DNA of 64,000 bases from Synechococcus sp. CBW1107. Lineage in GTDB: Bacteria > Cyanobacteriota > Cyanobacteriia > PCC-6307 > Cyanobiaceae. The notes beneath the pieces are model-generated. The model was not told where the DNA came from. It saw nothing but the letters and a program-made list of their open reading frames with translations, and searched no databases. Within the stretch, counting starts at the first letter, position 1, and each line of letters opens with the position of its first letter. The stretch spans positions 372,001 through 436,000 of the forward strand of contig NZ_CP064908.1 in NCBI RefSeq assembly GCF_015841355.1, read 5' to 3'. This document shows positions 1 through 10,297 of this stretch, one piece after another. A program made the position numbers and the translations under genes.

Positions 1-1037
1 TTCTCCCCCGCCTGGATGCCCTGGCTTCTCAGCTGGGTCTGGCCTACCTGGCGGATGTGCCTGAGCCGAAGGACAATCCACCGACCCTGATGCGCAATCC
101 CTCCTCCCTCAGCGGCGGGCAGGATCTGGTGACGTTCTATGAGACTCCCGCCTACCGCGACTGGGATCCCTCGATCGTCGTCTTCTTCTCGTTCGCGTTC
201 TTCTTTGCGATGATCATGGCCGACGCCGGCTATGCCCTGGTGCTCGGGCTTGTGGTGGGCCTGAAGTGGAAGGCGATGGGACGCTCGCCCGGCGGACGCC
301 ACTTCCGCATCCTCGCGGCTTTCGGACTGGTGATGGGGCTGGTGTACGGAATCCTGGCCGGAAGCTATTTCGGTGTGGAACCCCCGGCCGGCTCCTTCCT
401 GGCGCAGCTCAAGCTGCTGGATCTCAATGATTTTGCGGCGATGATGAAACTTTCCCTGGTGGTGGGCTGTGCTCACCTGCTGCTCGCCAATGGCGTGGTG
501 GCCCTGCGGGGACAATCTCTGGCCCAGAAGGCACCACCGATCGGCTGGATGGCGGTGATTCTCGGGGGGCTGACGCTGTATCTCGGCAACGCCGTACCGC
601 CCTTCCTCCATCTGGGCCTGGGCCTGATCGCCGGTGGGCTGCTCACCGTTCTTCTGCTCAGCAGTGAACGTCGTATCAGCCATCCGGCTGATCTGGTGCT
701 GCGCCTGCTCGACGGCCTGGGAGCTCTCACGCGCATCTCGAGCCTGTTCGGGGATGTGATGAGCTACCTGCGGCTCTTCGCTCTCGGTCTGGCGAGTGCA
801 TCCCTGGCCATCACCTTCAATCAGCTCGCTGGGCAGGTGTCACGATCCGGCCTGGCGCTGGGCGTGCCGATCGCCCTGCTGATCCTGGTGCTGGGCCATG
901 GCATCAATCTCCTGCTGGCCATCATCAGCGGATTCGTGCACGGCCTCCGGTTGAACTACATCGAGTTCTTCAACTGGGGGCTGTCCGGGGACGGTGTTCC
1001 CTTCAGGCCTTTCATCAAAAAGGAGCTTGCCTCTTGA
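1..1037 (+). CDS. ntpI: V-type ATPase subunit I (a-like), 5'-truncated
   Basis: Membrane stator subunit of a V-type (A/V) ATPase, which forms the ion half-channels against the proteolipid ring. The frame is open to the left edge, so the N-terminal cytoplasmic domain lies outside the window. The visible part has about seven hydrophobic segments. Two family hallmarks are present: SYLRLFALGLA and, near the C-terminus, HGLRLNYIEFFNW, which carry the arginines expected at the ion path. The 5' part shows VTFYETPAYRDWDP, typical of the linker before the first helix. The stop overlaps the TTG start of subunit K (TTGA), so translation is probably coupled. Family assignment is secure; the gene start is not visible. 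Confidence 0.93.
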   Translation, partial: LPRLDALASQLGLAYLADVPEPKDNPPTLMRNPSSLSGGQDLVTFYETPAYRDWDPSIVVFFSFAFFFAMIMADAGYALVLGLVVGLKWKAMGRSPGGRHFRILAAFGLVMGLVYGILAGSYFGVEPPAGSFLAQLKLLDLNDFAAMMKLSLVVGCAHLLLANGVVALRGQSLAQKAPPIGWMAVILGGLTLYLGNAVPPFLHLGLGLIAGGLLTVLLLSSERRISHPADLVLRLLDGLGALTRISSLFGDVMSYLRLFALGLASASLAITFNQLAGQVSRSGLALGVPIALLILVLGHGINLLLAIISGFVHGLRLNYIEFFNWGLSGDGVPFRPFIKKELAS

Positions 1038-1489
1038 ACGACCATTACTCTCTGCTTGCGCTCGGCTGGATCGGGATCTACGCACCGGTGGCACTCGGAG
1101 CCATCGGTGCGGCGATCGGCTGCACCATTGCCGGTCAGGCCGCGATCGGCGCGATGATGGAAGTCAACAGCGGTTACGGGCGTTTCGTCGGCCTCTCCGC
1201 CCTTCCCTCCTCGATGTCGATCTACGGCATCGTGGTGATGTTCATCCTCAACAGGCCCGTGCTCCCGATCAATGCCGGGGCCCTGTTCGGGCTGGGGGTG
1301 CTCTCCGGGCTCGCCTTCCTGCTGGCGGCCATCTATCAGGGCCTCTGCTGTGCCTCGGCCATCTCCGGATCGAAGTCGAAGCCGGAGATCTTCGGTCTGG
1401 CCCTGGCGCCCGCCGCGATCGTGGAAGGTTTCGCCGTGTTCGCCTTTGTCTTCGCCCTGGTGGCTGCCGGCGGCATTCCCAGCAAGTGA
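1034..1489 (+). CDS. ntpK: V-type ATPase subunit K (proteolipid ring)
   Basis: Rotor-ring proteolipid of 151 residues with four hydrophobic helices, so a duplicated V-type hairpin. The start is TTG at 1034, overlapping the subunit I stop. The ion-carrying glutamate is E131 (AAIVEGFAVF) and the helix-3 glutamine is Q102 (IYQGLCC). Against the sodium-binding Enterococcus hirae NtpK pattern L-P-G-T-Q (Thr64, Gln65), this protein reads L-P-S-S-M at 57-61. Ser replaces the Thr and Met replaces one Gln ligand. Whether the ring carries sodium or protons therefore cannot be read simply from the family. The operon partners are subunits I (upstream) and E (59 bases downstream). Confidence 0.92.
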   Translation: MNDHYSLLALGWIGIYAPVALGAIGAAIGCTIAGQAAIGAMMEVNSGYGRFVGLSALPSSMSIYGIVVMFILNRPVLPINAGALFGLGVLSGLAFLLAAIYQGLCCASAISGSKSKPEIFGLALAPAAIVEGFAVFAFVFALVAAGGIPSK

Positions 1490-1548
1490 TCCCGGGTCCG
1501 TGAGTCACGTCGCGATCCGCTGTCCCCTTCCCTCCGCTCTGCCGTTCG

Positions 1549-2250
1549 ATGCCCAAGTCCCGAACCGACCGTGACGACACCCCGGCTCAGGTGGCAGCCG
1601 GAGTCGACGAACTGATCGCCCGGCTGCGCAATCAGGGGGTGGCCGCCGGCCGGACCCAGGCCGACCAGCTGGTGTCCGAGGCCCGGGCCGAGGCCCAGCG
1701 CACCCTTGATCAGGCCCGGCAGCAGGCCGAGCAGATCCTGCAGGAAGCGCGCCAGGAGGCGGAAACCCTGGAAACCTCCGGCAAGCAGGCGTTGGAGCTG
1801 GCCCTGCGGGATGCGGTTCTGACGCTGAAATCCCAGCTGATGGAGCGTTTCCGGGGTGAGGTTCGCCAGCTGGTGGGTGAAGAGCAGCAGAAGCAGGAGA
1901 TCCTCGAGAAGATGATCCTGGAGGTGGTGGGTCGCGTGCGTGCGGAGGCCGATCGCTCCGAGCACACCGAGGTGATCCTGCCGCGCCACATCGTCGGCCT
2001 GGAGGAGCTGAGCCAGAACCCCCAGGAGCTCGAAAACGGAGTGCTCACCCGTTTCGTTCAGCTCGTCTCCCGCGGCATGCTGCGCGAGGGGGTGAGCTTC
2101 GGCGTCGCCTCCGACCGGCAGACGGGCTTGCGCCTGCGGTTGGTGGATCGCGACGTGGTGCTCGATCTCAGTGACACGGCCGTGTCCGAGGCGATCCTCC
2201 AGCATCTCCAACCCCGTTTCCGGGCCCTGCTGGAGGGTGTCGTGAAATGA
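1549..2250 (+). CDS. ntpE: V-type ATPase subunit E (peripheral stalk)
   Basis: Peripheral-stalk subunit of 233 residues. Residues about 10-110 are a charged, Ala/Gln/Glu-rich helix (repeated AEAQRTLDQARQQAEQILQEA-like heptads), predicted as a long coiled coil. A compact alpha/beta C-terminal domain follows, as in the E/NtpE family. It starts with ATG and ends in an ATGA overlap with the DUF2764 gene, so it belongs to the same operon. The family assignment rests on architecture plus context, since the coiled coil itself is not diagnostic. Confidence 0.85.
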   Translation: MPKSRTDRDDTPAQVAAGVDELIARLRNQGVAAGRTQADQLVSEARAEAQRTLDQARQQAEQILQEARQEAETLETSGKQALELALRDAVLTLKSQLMERFRGEVRQLVGEEQQKQEILEKMILEVVGRVRAEADRSEHTEVILPRHIVGLEELSQNPQELENGVLTRFVQLVSRGMLREGVSFGVASDRQTGLRLRLVDRDVVLDLSDTAVSEAILQHLQPRFRALLEGVVK

Positions 2251-3029
2251 GCCTTCGCGTCACGGGCCCGCGCTACACGCTGCTGATGGCCAGCCTGCCG
2301 CCGCTGGGCGGCCTGTTCGAGGCCCGCTCACCGGCCATCTCGCTGCTGAAACTCCAGAGCCGGCTCACCCTCCTGCACCCGGACGACCAGCACACCCTGG
2401 AGTTGATGGAGGGTTTCCTCTCTCAGGCGGTGCGGGATGACGACAGCCTGGCGGGTCCGATCGATGCCCGTCTGCTGACGTCGGCACGCGGCTTTTTCGC
2501 GGAGGTGACGAACCCCACCCTGCGCCAGCTGGTGGCCCAGCGGCTCGATCAGCGCACGATCCTGGCGGCCCTGCGCCGGCGCCATCGCGGCGAGAGCGAG
2601 CCCCCCCGGGGCCAGCCCTGGGGCTTCGGGCCCTGGGTGACCACCATCGAACGCCGCTGGAAGGAGCCCGCCTTCGGACTCGAGGCGGTCTTTCCCTGGA
2701 TTCCCGAGGTGAGCCGCCAACTCGAGGCCGGCGATCTGGTGACGCTTGAACGCACGCTCTTCGGGACGATCTGGAAGGATCTCGACCGCCTTGGCTTCGG
2801 CCACCTCTTCGACTTCGAGGCCGTGGTGATCTATGTGGCCCGCTGGGCTCTGGTGGATCGCTGGTCCCACTTCGACGCCCAGGCCGCCCAGGTGCGCTTC
2901 GCCGACCTCGTCAACGCCTCGCTGGAGGGGATCGCCATCGGGAGCGAAGAACCCTCCCCAACGGCAGTGCCAACAGCTTCACCTCGAGCTCCTGATCCCA
3001 CCCTGCAACCTGCCCCCGCCAGCCGATGA
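2247..3029 (+). CDS. DUF2764-like V-type ATPase operon protein
   Basis: Protein of 260 residues overlapping subunit E (ATGA) upstream and subunit A (ATGA) downstream. The N-terminus YTLLMASLPPLGGLFEA resembles the opening of DUF2764 proteins, which sit between E and A in V-ATPase operons of Chlamydiae, spirochaetes and Bacteroidetes. The rest is helical with an Arg-rich middle, and the C-terminal 30 residues are Pro/Ser/Ala-rich and probably disordered. In these operons it takes the place where other operons encode subunit C, so a central-stalk role is possible. That is inference; I see no catalytic motif. Confidence 0.7.
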   Translation: MSLRVTGPRYTLLMASLPPLGGLFEARSPAISLLKLQSRLTLLHPDDQHTLELMEGFLSQAVRDDDSLAGPIDARLLTSARGFFAEVTNPTLRQLVAQRLDQRTILAALRRRHRGESEPPRGQPWGFGPWVTTIERRWKEPAFGLEAVFPWIPEVSRQLEAGDLVTLERTLFGTIWKDLDRLGFGHLFDFEAVVIYVARWALVDRWSHFDAQAAQVRFADLVNASLEGIAIGSEEPSPTAVPTASPRAPDPTLQPAPASR

Positions 3030-4858
3030 CCGACGCCACCTTCAACCCCGCCCGTGTGGTCGCCGTTCAGGACGACCTGGTGACCATCGCGATGGCCGAC
3101 AGCGATCCCCGTCCGGTTCTCAAGAACGAGGTGATCTACATCCTTCCCACCCGCATGGATGGCGACCGGCAGGAGCGACTGAAGGCCGAGGTGCTGCGGG
3201 TGCACGGCACCACCGCCGACGCCCAGGTGTATGAGAGCACCAAGGGCGTGGGCGTGGGTGATCCGGTGGAGCAGACGGGGGAACTGCTCTCGGTCACCCT
3301 CGGCCCCGGCCTGCTCGGCCAGGTGTACGACGGACTGCAGAATCCGCTGGCCGGCCTGGCGGCGGGCTTCGGCACCTTCCTGCCCCGCGGTGCGACGGTG
3401 GCGCCGCTGGACCCCGAGCGGAAGTGGTCGTTCCAGTCCGCGGCCCGCATGGGCGATCGCCTCAAGGCCGGCGACGTGATCGGCACGGTGCAGGAGGGGC
3501 GGTTCACGCACAAGATCATGGTGCCCTTCGCCGAGCCGGGGGAGGTCACGCTCGAGTGGATCCAGCAGGGCAGCTTCACCGTCGACACGGCGGTCGCCCG
3601 CATCAAGGATGCCCAGGGCAACACCCGCTCCCTCACCCTCACGCAGGAGTGGCCGGTGCGCCGTCCTCTTCCCCAGGGCCTGCTGGAGCGCCGCGTATGT
3701 GAGCGGCTCTACCCGGAGGAGCCGATGATCACCACCCAGCGCATCGTCGACACCTTTCTGCCCATTGCACGAGGAGGCACCGGCTGCATTCCAGGCCCCT
3801 TCGGTGCGGGCAAGACGGTGCTGCAGAACATGATCTCGCGCCACTCCGACGTGGATGTGGTGATCGTGGTGGCCTGCGGGGAGCGGGCTGGCGAAGTGGT
3901 GGAAACCATCACCGAATTCCCCAAGCTCGCTGATCCGAAGACGGGTGGATCGCTGATGGACCGCACGATCATCATCTGCAACACCTCCTCGATGCCCGTG
4001 GCGGCCCGGGAGGCCTCGATCTACACCGGTCTCACCCTCGGCGAGTACTACCGCCAGATGGGCTTCAACGTGCTCCTGATTGCCGATTCCACCTCCCGCT
4101 GGGCCCAGGCAATGCGTGAAACCTCCGGCCGCCTCGAAGAAATCCCCGGGGAGGATGCCTTCCCGGCCTATCTCGACTCCTCGATCAAGAGTGTCTACGA
4201 ACGGGCTGGCATCATCCGCACCAACGACGGCAGCATCGGCAGCCTCACCATGATCGGCACGGTGTCTCCGGCGGGTGGCAACTTCGAGGAACCGGTCACC
4301 CAGTCGACCCTCAGCACCGTGAAGGCCTTCCTGGGGCTGAGTGCGGAGCGGGCCTACAAGCGTTTCTATCCCGCCGTCGACATCCAGATCTCCTGGTCGC
4401 GCTACTTCGGCCAGCTCGAGAGCTGGTATTCCAAGCATGTCTCCCCCGATTGGGTGAAGCGGGTGAAGGCGATGAACGGCCTGTTGCGCCGCGGTGATGC
4501 GGTGAACCAGATGATTCAGGTCACCGGCGAGGAAGGTGTCACCAACGACGACTTTATTCTCTATCAGAAATCACTGTTTCTCGATATGGTCTACCTGCAG
4601 CAGGATTCCTTCGATGAGGTGGATTCCAGTTGTCCGATGGAGCGCCAGAAAGCCTCGTTCGACCTCGTCTGCGATCTTCTAGATCGCAACTACCACTTCA
4701 ACGACAAGGCGTCAGTGCGTGATTTCTTCATCCGTCTCACCGGGTTGTTCAAGAATCTGAACTATGCCCCGGAAGGATCTCCCACCTATGCCAGCTATCT
4801 GCAGCAGATTCATGATCTCGCCGACGCACAGGAGAGCATGGCTGCTGCGGCAGCCTGA
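3026..4858 (+). CDS. ntpA: V-type ATPase catalytic subunit A
   Basis: Catalytic ATPase subunit of 610 residues, full length for the family. Walker A is GPFGAGKT (residues 257-264), followed by CGERAGEVVE with the catalytic glutamate, and ADSTSRWAQAMRE, the A-subunit signature. The sequence style (LMDRTIIICNTSSMPVAAREAS) is that of bacterial V-ATPases encoded together with DUF2764. It starts in a 4-base overlap with DUF2764. Subunits B and D do not follow it, because a convergent helicase gene begins after 47 bases. If the enzyme is complete, B and D should lie upstream of subunit I, outside this window. Confidence 0.96.
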   Translation: MTDATFNPARVVAVQDDLVTIAMADSDPRPVLKNEVIYILPTRMDGDRQERLKAEVLRVHGTTADAQVYESTKGVGVGDPVEQTGELLSVTLGPGLLGQVYDGLQNPLAGLAAGFGTFLPRGATVAPLDPERKWSFQSAARMGDRLKAGDVIGTVQEGRFTHKIMVPFAEPGEVTLEWIQQGSFTVDTAVARIKDAQGNTRSLTLTQEWPVRRPLPQGLLERRVCERLYPEEPMITTQRIVDTFLPIARGGTGCIPGPFGAGKTVLQNMISRHSDVDVVIVVACGERAGEVVETITEFPKLADPKTGGSLMDRTIIICNTSSMPVAAREASIYTGLTLGEYYRQMGFNVLLIADSTSRWAQAMRETSGRLEEIPGEDAFPAYLDSSIKSVYERAGIIRTNDGSIGSLTMIGTVSPAGGNFEEPVTQSTLSTVKAFLGLSAERAYKRFYPAVDIQISWSRYFGQLESWYSKHVSPDWVKRVKAMNGLLRRGDAVNQMIQVTGEEGVTNDDFILYQKSLFLDMVYLQQDSFDEVDSSCPMERQKASFDLVCDLLDRNYHFNDKASVRDFFIRLTGLFKNLNYAPEGSPTYASYLQQIHDLADAQESMAAAAA

Positions 4859-4877
4859 TCCCACGGGTCTTGCAACT

Positions 4878-4904
4878 GAAGGCGGCCAGCAGCAGGCCGC
4901 CTTC
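4878..4904. terminator. Bidirectional hairpin between ntpA and helicase gene
   Basis: Perfect 10-bp inverted repeat GAAGGCGGCC / GGCCGCCTTC with a 7-base loop in the 47-bp gap between two convergent genes. There is no clear T-run on either side, so it is a likely but unproven bidirectional terminator. Confidence 0.55.
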
Positions 4905-4905
4905 A

Positions 4906-6192
<1,287 letters not shown>

Positions 6193-6397
6193 CCCGAAGG
6201 AGGCGAAATCCTGGACCGGGCTTCCGGAAGTGGTGGGAACAGCCCCTGAAACCTGCGGGCTGATCTGCTCCTCTCCCGGAGCTGGGTGGGTCAGACGGGA
6301 AATCGGAGCAGGCCTCGCAAGACGCCTACCCTAAGAGAACGGGGCTGTGACGATGGGAACAGCGGCCAGACCCTGGAATCCATGTCTTGATGCGGCG

Positions 6398-6883
6398 ATG
6401 ATTCCCACCCTCTCCAGCCGTCGTCGTCCGGGCGCTTCGGAGGCGGCCTACTGGCGGCGGCATCCACCCACCTCCTGGATGGCCAGCCAGGCCCTGCTGC
6501 TGGAAGAGAGTGTCGCTCAACCGCAGTCGGGGCTCAGCCATCCGTTGACCGAGTTCCAAGTGGTGCCCTCTCTGCTTGAGACCGCCACGGCGAAAGTTGC
6601 AGCGGAGCAAGTTGCACCGGATCAAGGAGGATCTGCTGAGACCCCACCGGCGCCGGCACAGCAGCCCCTGACCGGCTCAGCGCCCTCCTCCCAAGGCGGT
6701 TGGCTCCCCCTGCTGGTGTGGGCACTGGTGTTGGTGATCGATGGGGCCATGGCCCTCAAGGAGCTGGCCGGACCATGGCTAGTGATCTGGCCTGAGAAAG
6801 CCCCCTGGAATCGCCGAGAGGGACGGGCCCAGGGGGCCATCAGAGGGGGGTGGCCGGCGGCACCCGTGGCGGGCCTGCACTGA
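6398..6883 (+). CDS. Hypothetical single-pass membrane protein
   Basis: Unrecognised protein of 161 residues from ATG 6398; the same frame also has an ATG at 6347. The first 100 residues are Pro/Ala/Gln-rich and low in complexity. One hydrophobic segment follows (LPLLVWALVLVIDGAMAL), then a short basic tail. It is divergent from the helicase and convergent with pntB. The membrane helix and lack of a better frame favour a real gene, but composition alone is weak evidence. Confidence 0.45.
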   Translation: MIPTLSSRRRPGASEAAYWRRHPPTSWMASQALLLEESVAQPQSGLSHPLTEFQVVPSLLETATAKVAAEQVAPDQGGSAETPPAPAQQPLTGSAPSSQGGWLPLLVWALVLVIDGAMALKELAGPWLVIWPEKAPWNRREGRAQGAIRGGWPAAPVAGLH

Positions 6884-6907
6884 GCGGCAAGACTGCTTGC
6901 CCCTGGC

Positions 6908-8320
6908 TCAGCGAGCGCTGCCTGCTCCAGCCGGCACCTTGCCCACACCGAGGGACCGCAGCTCCTGCAGGAGGCTCTGCAGCACCTGCTTGGCATCGCC
7001 GAACACCATCGAGGTCTGGGGGAGCTCGAACAGGTCGTTGCGGATGCCGGCGTAGCCCGATCCCAGGCTGCGCTTGACCACGAACACGGTGCGGGCCTGA
7101 TCCACCTCCAGCACGGGCATGCCGTAGAGGGGGCTGGCGGGATCGTTCTTGGCGCGGGGATTGACCACGTCATTGGCCCCCAGCACGATCACCACATCGG
7201 TGCGCGGGAAGTCGGGGTTGATGTCATCCATTTCCACCAGCTGGTCGTAGGGCACATCGGCCTCCGCCAGCAGCACATTCATGTGGCCGGGCATCCGCCC
7301 GGCCACCGGGTGGATGGCGTAGCGCACCTCGATGCCGTGCTGCTCCAGCAGGCGCGCCAGCTCCTTGAGGCTGTGCTGGGCCTGAGCCACGGCCAGGCCG
7401 TAGCCCGGAACGAAGATCACCCGCTCGGCCGCCTCGAGGGTGAGGGCGCATTCCTCAGGGCTGCAGGAAGTGACATTGGTGTACTCCTCACGGCCGCCGG
7501 CATCCCCGGACTCGGCCGCTCCGGCACCCAGGGCACCCCCGAACAGCACCGAAGTGAGCGAGCGGTTCATGGCCGTGCACATCACCTGGGTGAGGATCAG
7601 ACCGGCCGCGCCCACCATGGCGCCCGCCACGATCAGCAGCTCACTGCCCACCACGAAGCCGGCGGCGGCGGCGGCCACCCCCGAATAGGAGTTCAGCAGC
7701 GAGATCACCACCGGCATGTCGGCGCCACCCACGGGCAGGGTCAGGCCCACGCCCAGCAGCAGAGACAGCACGGTGAGAGGGACCAGCGCAATGGCCATGC
7801 CCTTCAGCACCAGCACGCAGCAGGCCAGGCAGGCCAGGGCCAGAACGATGTTCACGGCATGGCGCTGGGGCCTCAGGGTCCAGCCGGGAGTGCCCAGCCA
7901 TTCCTGCAGCTTGCCCATCGCCACCAGCGAGCCGCTGAAGGTGATCGCACCCACCAGCACCGACACCAGCACCGACACCTGACCCACCAGGTTCATCGGC
8001 GTGGGCAGTTGCACCGCACCGATCGCCACCAGCAGCGATGACATGCCACCGCAGCCGTTGAAGAGCGCCACTGTCTCGGGCATCGACGTCATCGCCACCC
8101 GCAGGGCGAGCACAGCTCCGAGGCCACCGCCGATGCCCAGGCCCAGCAGCATCCAGGGCCAGCCACCGAGACCCTGCTGCAGCAGCAGACCTACCACCGC
8201 CAGGCCGAGAGCCAGCGCCGCGAGACCATTGGCACTGCGGGCCGTGCGGATCTTGGCCAGACCCTTGAGCCCGAAGGCCAGCAGCAGCACCGAGGCCAGT
8301 TCGATCGAGAGTTCAACCAT
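6908..8320 (-). CDS. pntB: NAD(P) transhydrogenase subunit beta
   Basis: Beta subunit (470 residues) of the proton-translocating transhydrogenase, which moves hydride between NADH and NADP+ using the proton gradient. The N-terminal half has about eight or nine membrane helices. The C-terminal half is the NADP(H)-binding dIII domain, with GYGLAVAQAQH, the VLLAEADVPYDQLVEMDDIN segment, GANDVVNP and KRSLGSGYAG. It starts at ATG 8320, sharing one base with the pntAB stop. The three pnt genes form one operon on the minus strand. The split alpha subunit is normal for cyanobacteria. Confidence 0.96.
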   Translation of the reverse strand: MVELSIELASVLLLAFGLKGLAKIRTARSANGLAALALGLAVVGLLLQQGLGGWPWMLLGLGIGGGLGAVLALRVAMTSMPETVALFNGCGGMSSLLVAIGAVQLPTPMNLVGQVSVLVSVLVGAITFSGSLVAMGKLQEWLGTPGWTLRPQRHAVNIVLALACLACCVLVLKGMAIALVPLTVLSLLLGVGLTLPVGGADMPVVISLLNSYSGVAAAAAGFVVGSELLIVAGAMVGAAGLILTQVMCTAMNRSLTSVLFGGALGAGAAESGDAGGREEYTNVTSCSPEECALTLEAAERVIFVPGYGLAVAQAQHSLKELARLLEQHGIEVRYAIHPVAGRMPGHMNVLLAEADVPYDQLVEMDDINPDFPRTDVVIVLGANDVVNPRAKNDPASPLYGMPVLEVDQARTVFVVKRSLGSGYAGIRNDLFELPQTSMVFGDAKQVLQSLLQELRSLGVGKVPAGAGSAR

Positions 8321-8616
8321 CAGTTCGCCTCCCGGCGGCGGAACATCGCCAGCATCCGATCCGTCACGAGAAATCCACCCACCACGTTGAAGAGGGCAAA
8401 GCCGAGGGCCACCGCACCGATCAGCTTCAGGGCTGGGGTGGGGGCCTCACCGATCAGGGCCAGGGCCGCCAGCAGCGTGATGCCGCTGATGGCATTCGCT
8501 CCCGACATCAACGGGGTGTGCAGGGTGGGGGGCACCTTGCCGATCAGTTCCAGGCCCAGAAGGCTTCCGAGCACCAGCACCCAGAGTGCGGCGGTACCAC
8601 TGAGATGACCGCTCAT
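8320..8616 (-). CDS. pntAB: NAD(P) transhydrogenase alpha subunit, membrane part
   Basis: Small membrane subunit of 98 residues corresponding to the C-terminal domain of fused PntA. It has three hydrophobic helices, including LWVLVLGSLLGLELI and the TPLMSGANAISGI motif. I choose ATG 8616 rather than GTG 8643: a GAGGAGGT ribosome site lies 5 bases upstream of that ATG, and the ATG overlaps the pntAA stop as ATGA. The downstream overlap with pntB is a single base, so all three genes are probably translationally coupled. Confidence 0.94.
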   Translation of the reverse strand: MSGHLSGTAALWVLVLGSLLGLELIGKVPPTLHTPLMSGANAISGITLLAALALIGEAPTPALKLIGAVALGFALFNVVGGFLVTDRMLAMFRRREAN

Positions 8617-9776
8617 GCCGTCACCTCCTCGAGGCTGGGCCACAGTTCGGGGCGGCGGCAGGCGCCCTGGTGCGAAATCAGGCAGGGGTCGAGCAAAGGA
8701 TCCTCGGGGTTGAGTTGCAGACCGTCCTCGGAGAACAGGGGCTCGAGAAAGGCCGCGAGGTTGCGCGCGTAGAGGGCGCTGGCGTGGTGGGGCACGGACG
8801 CCGGCAGGTTGGAGGAGCCGATGATGCGCACCCCGCCGATCTCCACGGTGCGATCGGGCTGGCTGCCGGCGCAGTTGCCGCCGGTCGACACCGCCAGGTC
8901 CACCACCACGGAGCCCGGCCGCAGCGCCTTGAGCATCTCCTCGGTGATCAGCAGCGGCGCGGGTCGTCCAGGCACCTGGGCGGTGGTGATCACCGCGTCG
9001 GCTTCGGCCAGGTGGATGGTGAGCTGCTGGCGCTGGGCCTCCAGGAAGGCGGCGCCGGCCTCACGGGCATAGCCCCCGGTCTCACCGGGCGCCTCACGGC
9101 TGGGGGGGTCGATGAAGCGCGCGCCCAGGGATTCCACCTGTTCCTTGGCGGCCGGCCGGACATCACTCACCTTCACCACCGCACCGAGGCGGCGGGCCGT
9201 GGCCACCGCCTGCAGGCCGGCCACACCGGCTCCGAGCACCAGCACCTTGGCGGGCTGCACCGTGCCGGCTGCGGTCATCAGCATCGGGAAGAAGCGGTCG
9301 AGTTCACTCGCCGCCAGCAGCACCGCCTTGTAGCCGGCGATGTTGGCCTGGGAGGAGAGCACATCCATCGACTGGGCCCGACTGATGCGCGGCAGCAGTT
9401 CCAGGGCCAGGGTCGAGAGGCCGCGGCTGCTGAGGCGCTCGATCAGGGCCCGGTTCAGATACGGATCGAGCAGACCCACCAGCAGGGAGCCGGAGGGCAG
9501 CCTCTCGAGCCCGCCGCTGCCTCCATCGCTGTCCTGGACGGGAGGTTGCACGCAGAGCACGAGCTCAGCCGCGCTCCAGGTGTCGGGGCAGCCCCGGGAC
9601 ACGATCGAGGCGCCGGCCTCGATGAAGGCCTCATCGCTGAATCCGGCCTCCAGGCCGGCGCCGGATTCGATGAACACCTCGGAGTTCTTCGCCACCAGCC
9701 GGCGCACCGTCTCTGGTGTGGCGGCGACACGCCGCTCCCCCTCCCGGCTTTCCGCGGGAACCAAGACCCTGACCAC
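8613..9776 (-). CDS. pntAA: NAD(P) transhydrogenase alpha subunit, NAD-binding part
   Basis: Soluble NAD(H)-binding subunit of 387 residues from GTG 9776. It matches the alanine dehydrogenase/PntA family: N-terminal PAESREGERRVAATPETV, a Rossmann segment VLVLGAGVAGLQAVATARRLGA, and DAVITTAQVPGRPAPLLIT. It delivers hydride to the membrane and dIII parts encoded just downstream. The gap of about 200 bases up to the divergent ferredoxin gene must hold the operon promoter. Confidence 0.95.
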   Translation of the reverse strand: MVRVLVPAESREGERRVAATPETVRRLVAKNSEVFIESGAGLEAGFSDEAFIEAGASIVSRGCPDTWSAAELVLCVQPPVQDSDGGSGGLERLPSGSLLVGLLDPYLNRALIERLSSRGLSTLALELLPRISRAQSMDVLSSQANIAGYKAVLLAASELDRFFPMLMTAAGTVQPAKVLVLGAGVAGLQAVATARRLGAVVKVSDVRPAAKEQVESLGARFIDPPSREAPGETGGYAREAGAAFLEAQRQQLTIHLAEADAVITTAQVPGRPAPLLITEEMLKALRPGSVVVDLAVSTGGNCAGSQPDRTVEIGGVRIIGSSNLPASVPHHASALYARNLAAFLEPLFSEDGLQLNPEDPLLDPCLISHQGACRRPELWPSLEEVTA

Positions 9777-9985
9777 AGACGACTCCAGCGGAACTCACTC
9801 TCTCCATTGATGGTCAGAGCGCCGGAGGGGCGCAAGTCGGCATCGAACGTTGTGTTCAAGCCACCACACAGCCTGGGCGTCCATCCCGTCGGCCATGGGG
9901 ATGGCGGCCCACTGTCACGAGGGCTACCCCAAAGCGGTGCTGTGTTGCCTAGCAAGTGTGGGCAATCCTGCGCTGATCTCCAGCC

Positions 9986-10267
9986 ATGGCCTCCTTCACG
10001 ATCACCCTTGAAGACGGCAAGTCGTTCAGTTGCCCGGACGACCAGTACATCCTCGATGCCGCCGAAGAGCAGTCGATCGATCTGCCTTACTCCTGCCGCG
10101 CCGGGGCCTGCAGCACCTGCGCCGGCAAGATCCTCTCCGGCAGCGTCGACCAGTCGGATCAGAGTTTTCTCGATGACGAGCAGATCGCCGAGGGCTTCGC
10201 TCTGCTTTGCGTCAGCTATCCCCTCTCCGACTGCACGATCAAGCCCAATGTCGAAGACGATCTCTGA
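9986..10267 (+). CDS. Plant-type [2Fe-2S] ferredoxin
   Basis: Ferredoxin of 93 residues. The cluster ligands are the Cys-x4-Cys-x2-Cys set in [13 protein letters not shown] plus the distant Cys in ALLCVSYP. The acidic C-terminal surface fits photosynthetic-type electron carriers. It is divergent from the pnt operon. Cyanobacteria usually carry several such ferredoxins, so I cannot say this is the main PetF. Confidence 0.95.
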   Translation: MASFTITLEDGKSFSCPDDQYILDAAEEQSIDLPYSCRAGACSTCAGKILSGSVDQSDQSFLDDEQIAEGFALLCVSYPLSDCTIKPNVEDDL

Positions 10268-10297
10268 AGCCGTGACGGAGGCAAGGCCCCCAGGCCC

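Noticed and set aside
2831-4438. Minus-strand frame of 535 residues over subunit A
   Set aside because: Antisense to the clear V-ATPase A gene; no motif.
7283-8041. Plus-strand His/Gln-rich frame over pntB
   Set aside because: Shadow of pntB on the opposite strand.
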